This document shows, in pieces, positions 41,764 through 43,223 of a stretch of DNA of 43,223 nucleotides. The stretch's first letter is position 1. Each line of letters starts with the position of its first letter. This DNA is from Gnetum montanum. Taxonomy: Eukaryota; Streptophyta; Gnetopsida; Gnetales; Gnetaceae. The DNA is taken from assembly GCA_015680685.1 (NCBI GenBank), contig MNCI01022061.1:11344-54566 (forward strand), read 5' to 3'. The position numbers and the translations under genes were made by a program. The notes under the pieces are model-generated. The model saw nothing but the letters and a program-made list of their open reading frames with translations, searched no databases and was not told the origin of the DNA.

Positions 41764-42697
41764 TGATGAGTCATGTTTAGTTGGTTGCGTCGATGAGGTC
41801 TCGTTGATGCTGCCTTGTCGACTAGGCCTTATTGACAAGGCCTAGTCAATGCATCTTACCATGTGTCGATGAGGCCCCATCGACGTAGTGTTTTTTTTTG
41901 GCTATAAATATGCATGTGTAGTTGCATTTATGGCAATGAAAGATTGTAGTTGCAATGAAGCTCTTGCAGTTTTTCCATTTGAAAGTTACAATTTGCTCCC
42001 CAAGTGCCCATAGTAGGAGTAATTGAGTGTACAGATCTTTATTCAAGCATTGTTTTACCTAAGCACAACAGTGTGTGTGCTAATAAAGATGAGCTTTTTG
42101 ATAAACCTTGTAGCACTTTGGATAGATTAGCTATTTTATTTATGCATGTAATGTTCTCAATTATTTGTTAAATGTTTTTAATTAGTTATTAAATATTTTC
42201 CAATTATTACATTAATGAAGTAATTAAGCTAGATAGAACACATACATAAGTACACTTTTTTCAAGCGTAACATGTATTCACTTGGTAATCCGAATAGCAT
42301 TATTACTTAGTATGCCCAGTAGTGTAGCGCTTGGTCACCTAGTAGTGGATACATGGGTTCAGGACGTGTATGGAAAGTGGGATTAGATGCTTATGTTAGG
42401 ATTACTTAAATTCTAGTTAATTAGTTAACTTAGATTAGTTAATTAAATTCCTTTTATCCACATTTTGAGTACCAAACTATTAAACATAAAATGATAAAAA
42501 TTGGATGCCTCAGTTACACTATCATACCAATAGACATCACAAGTGCAATTGAGAAGACAACGATTGACCTTAGGGCTAGATTCACTTCCTAAAGGACTAG
42601 TGCACTAGAAAGAATAAAGTCCATATAATTCAACTAGATCGTGTGTGAACGCTTTGTGATTCGTATGTTGGATGTAGGGGTACCTTGTCACTCATCA
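41764..42697 (+). mobile_element. 3' LTR of element C
   Basis: Starts TGATGAGTCATG and ends CACTCATCA. TATAAATA is at about 41902. The palindromic GATGAGGC and CCTAGTCAATGC motifs of the 5' LTR are present with changes, many of them transitions. The right flank ACTTC is the partner of GCTTC at 22814-22818. Confidence 0.9.
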
Positions 42698-43223
42698 ACT
42701 TCCTTCTAACATTTTCTTTTAAAATCAAAAATACTTGTAATCCACCTATAATCTTCTATTTGATGCACATATCCCACTTGTAATTGTGGAAAAGATGCAA
42801 ACTAAGGTATCTATAATTTAGTGTCCTACTTACTTAGTTCTTTTTAATAGTAGAAGAGTAATTATTATTTCAGTGCCAATAATGAGGTGTTAGCCTAGTG
42901 GTAAGACTCTTGATTTGAGAGCTTCAAGTTATTAATTTAATTTTGGTAGGTACTTCTGGGTTATAAAATCTAATTGGACTATATATTTATTCTATTGCAA
43001 CATACCATAATTTTGATTTTTTGTGCATTAACTTTGATTTTTTACTATTGATAAAAATGATCCAAAACAACAAGCATTTGTTGTAAACCTCTCTTAGAAT
43101 TGGATATGGGAGCTACATCATTAATATATAGTCAAAGTATCTATCTAGAATTTTATGCAACCATTCCTCAAGTTCATCAATAAAAATACCAAAAAGTGTA
43201 GGTAAAATAGAATAGTCTTCTTT
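42698..43223 (-). pseudogene. LINE (right half, reverse transcriptase part) split by element C
   Basis: At the right edge the minus strand reads LPTLFGIFIDELEEWLHKIL (43200-43140), the RT box of a plant LINE family with S-P-T-L-F-G-I-Y-I-D-x-L-E. Later, near 42745, I-G-G-L-Q-V lies before the junction with element C. In between, about 42880-42975 carries a tRNA-like insertion. The YADD box is not recognisable. The left part of the same LINE is at 22150-22818. The LINE continues to the right beyond the window. Confidence 0.7.
42880..42975 (+). mobile_element. tRNA-derived SINE-like fragment
   Basis: TAGCCTAGTGGTAAGACTCT (42891-42910) resembles the A box of a tRNA-derived promoter. TTGAGAGCTTCAAGTTATTA and TTTAATTTTGGTAGG follow at the distance of a decayed B box (normally GGTTCGATTCC, then TGGTAGG). 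It interrupts the LINE. No functional tRNA fold is possible. The family is unknown to me. Confidence 0.4.

Larger units (their letters stand above)
22819..42697 (+). mobile_element. Ty3/gypsy LTR retrotransposon C, complete ends, split by nested element D
   Basis: The two LTRs (22819-23755 and 41764-42697; 937 and 934 bases) are similar and start TGATGAGT and end ACTCATCA. The flanking 5 bases are GCTTC (left) and ACTTC (right), a target duplication with one change. Inside are gag, protease, RT, RNase H and integrase in gypsy order, then a long 3' region with an extra decayed reading frame. Without the 6.27 kb insertion of D it is about 13.6 kb. Stops are common and many are CAG-to-TAG. It is an old, inactive copy inserted in a LINE. 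Confidence 0.9.

Overview
The window looks like nuclear DNA of a seed plant with a large, repeat-rich genome. Evidence: long introns with canonical GT-AG borders, an Integrator subunit 4 (SIEL/INTS4-like) gene, several Ty3/gypsy LTR retrotransposons of the Athila/Tat type, three kinds of LINE fragment and a decayed insert of plastid DNA. The LINE at the right edge, with its FGIFIDELEEW-type reverse transcriptase motif, and the multi-kilobase introns make a gymnosperm or other non-model lineage plausible; this is inference, and species cannot be read from the sequence.

Layout. 1-495 is a minus-strand LTR (element A) running out of the window on the left. 496-7353 is a gypsy element on the minus strand (element B) with its 5' LTR at 6534-7353. 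B runs through gag, protease, RT, RNase H and integrase, and its integrase C-terminus is cut by the LTR of A, so A is nested in B and the rest of B lies outside the window. 7701-18069 holds a host INTS4/SIEL-like gene on the minus strand: six well supported exons encode HEAT/ARM repeats and two further exons are weaker. The model carries a one-base frame break in exon 3 and two in-frame stops in exon 7, and B inserted just downstream of the last visible exon. Its intron 6 holds the 3' end of an RTE-type LINE, a nuclear plastid insert (trnV-GAC to the start of rrn16) and an 80-base poly-C run.

18469-19146 is the C-terminal zinc-binding part of an L1-type LINE. 19200-22140 is AT-rich and has no recognisable gene. 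From about 22150 to the right edge is a three-level nest. A minus-strand LINE is split by gypsy element C (22819-42697, target duplication GCTTC/ACTTC). C is itself split in its integrase by gypsy element D (29656-35917, perfect target duplication AATGT). D keeps only gag and protease. C carries an extra, decayed open reading frame downstream of pol, with a plant-transposon-like domain followed by a coiled coil.

The four LTR elements are related. They share TGATGA termini, a short U3 packed with palindromes, a conserved R/U5 block and, where visible, a primer-binding site of the TGGCRCCATTGC type. Their coding regions are damaged in different ways, and some defects are shared: an in-frame UGA in gag of B and D, and Lys in place of the catalytic Glu of integrase in B and C. 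I found no defence system, CRISPR array or biosynthetic cluster. The unusual content is the retroelement family and the state of the INTS4 gene.
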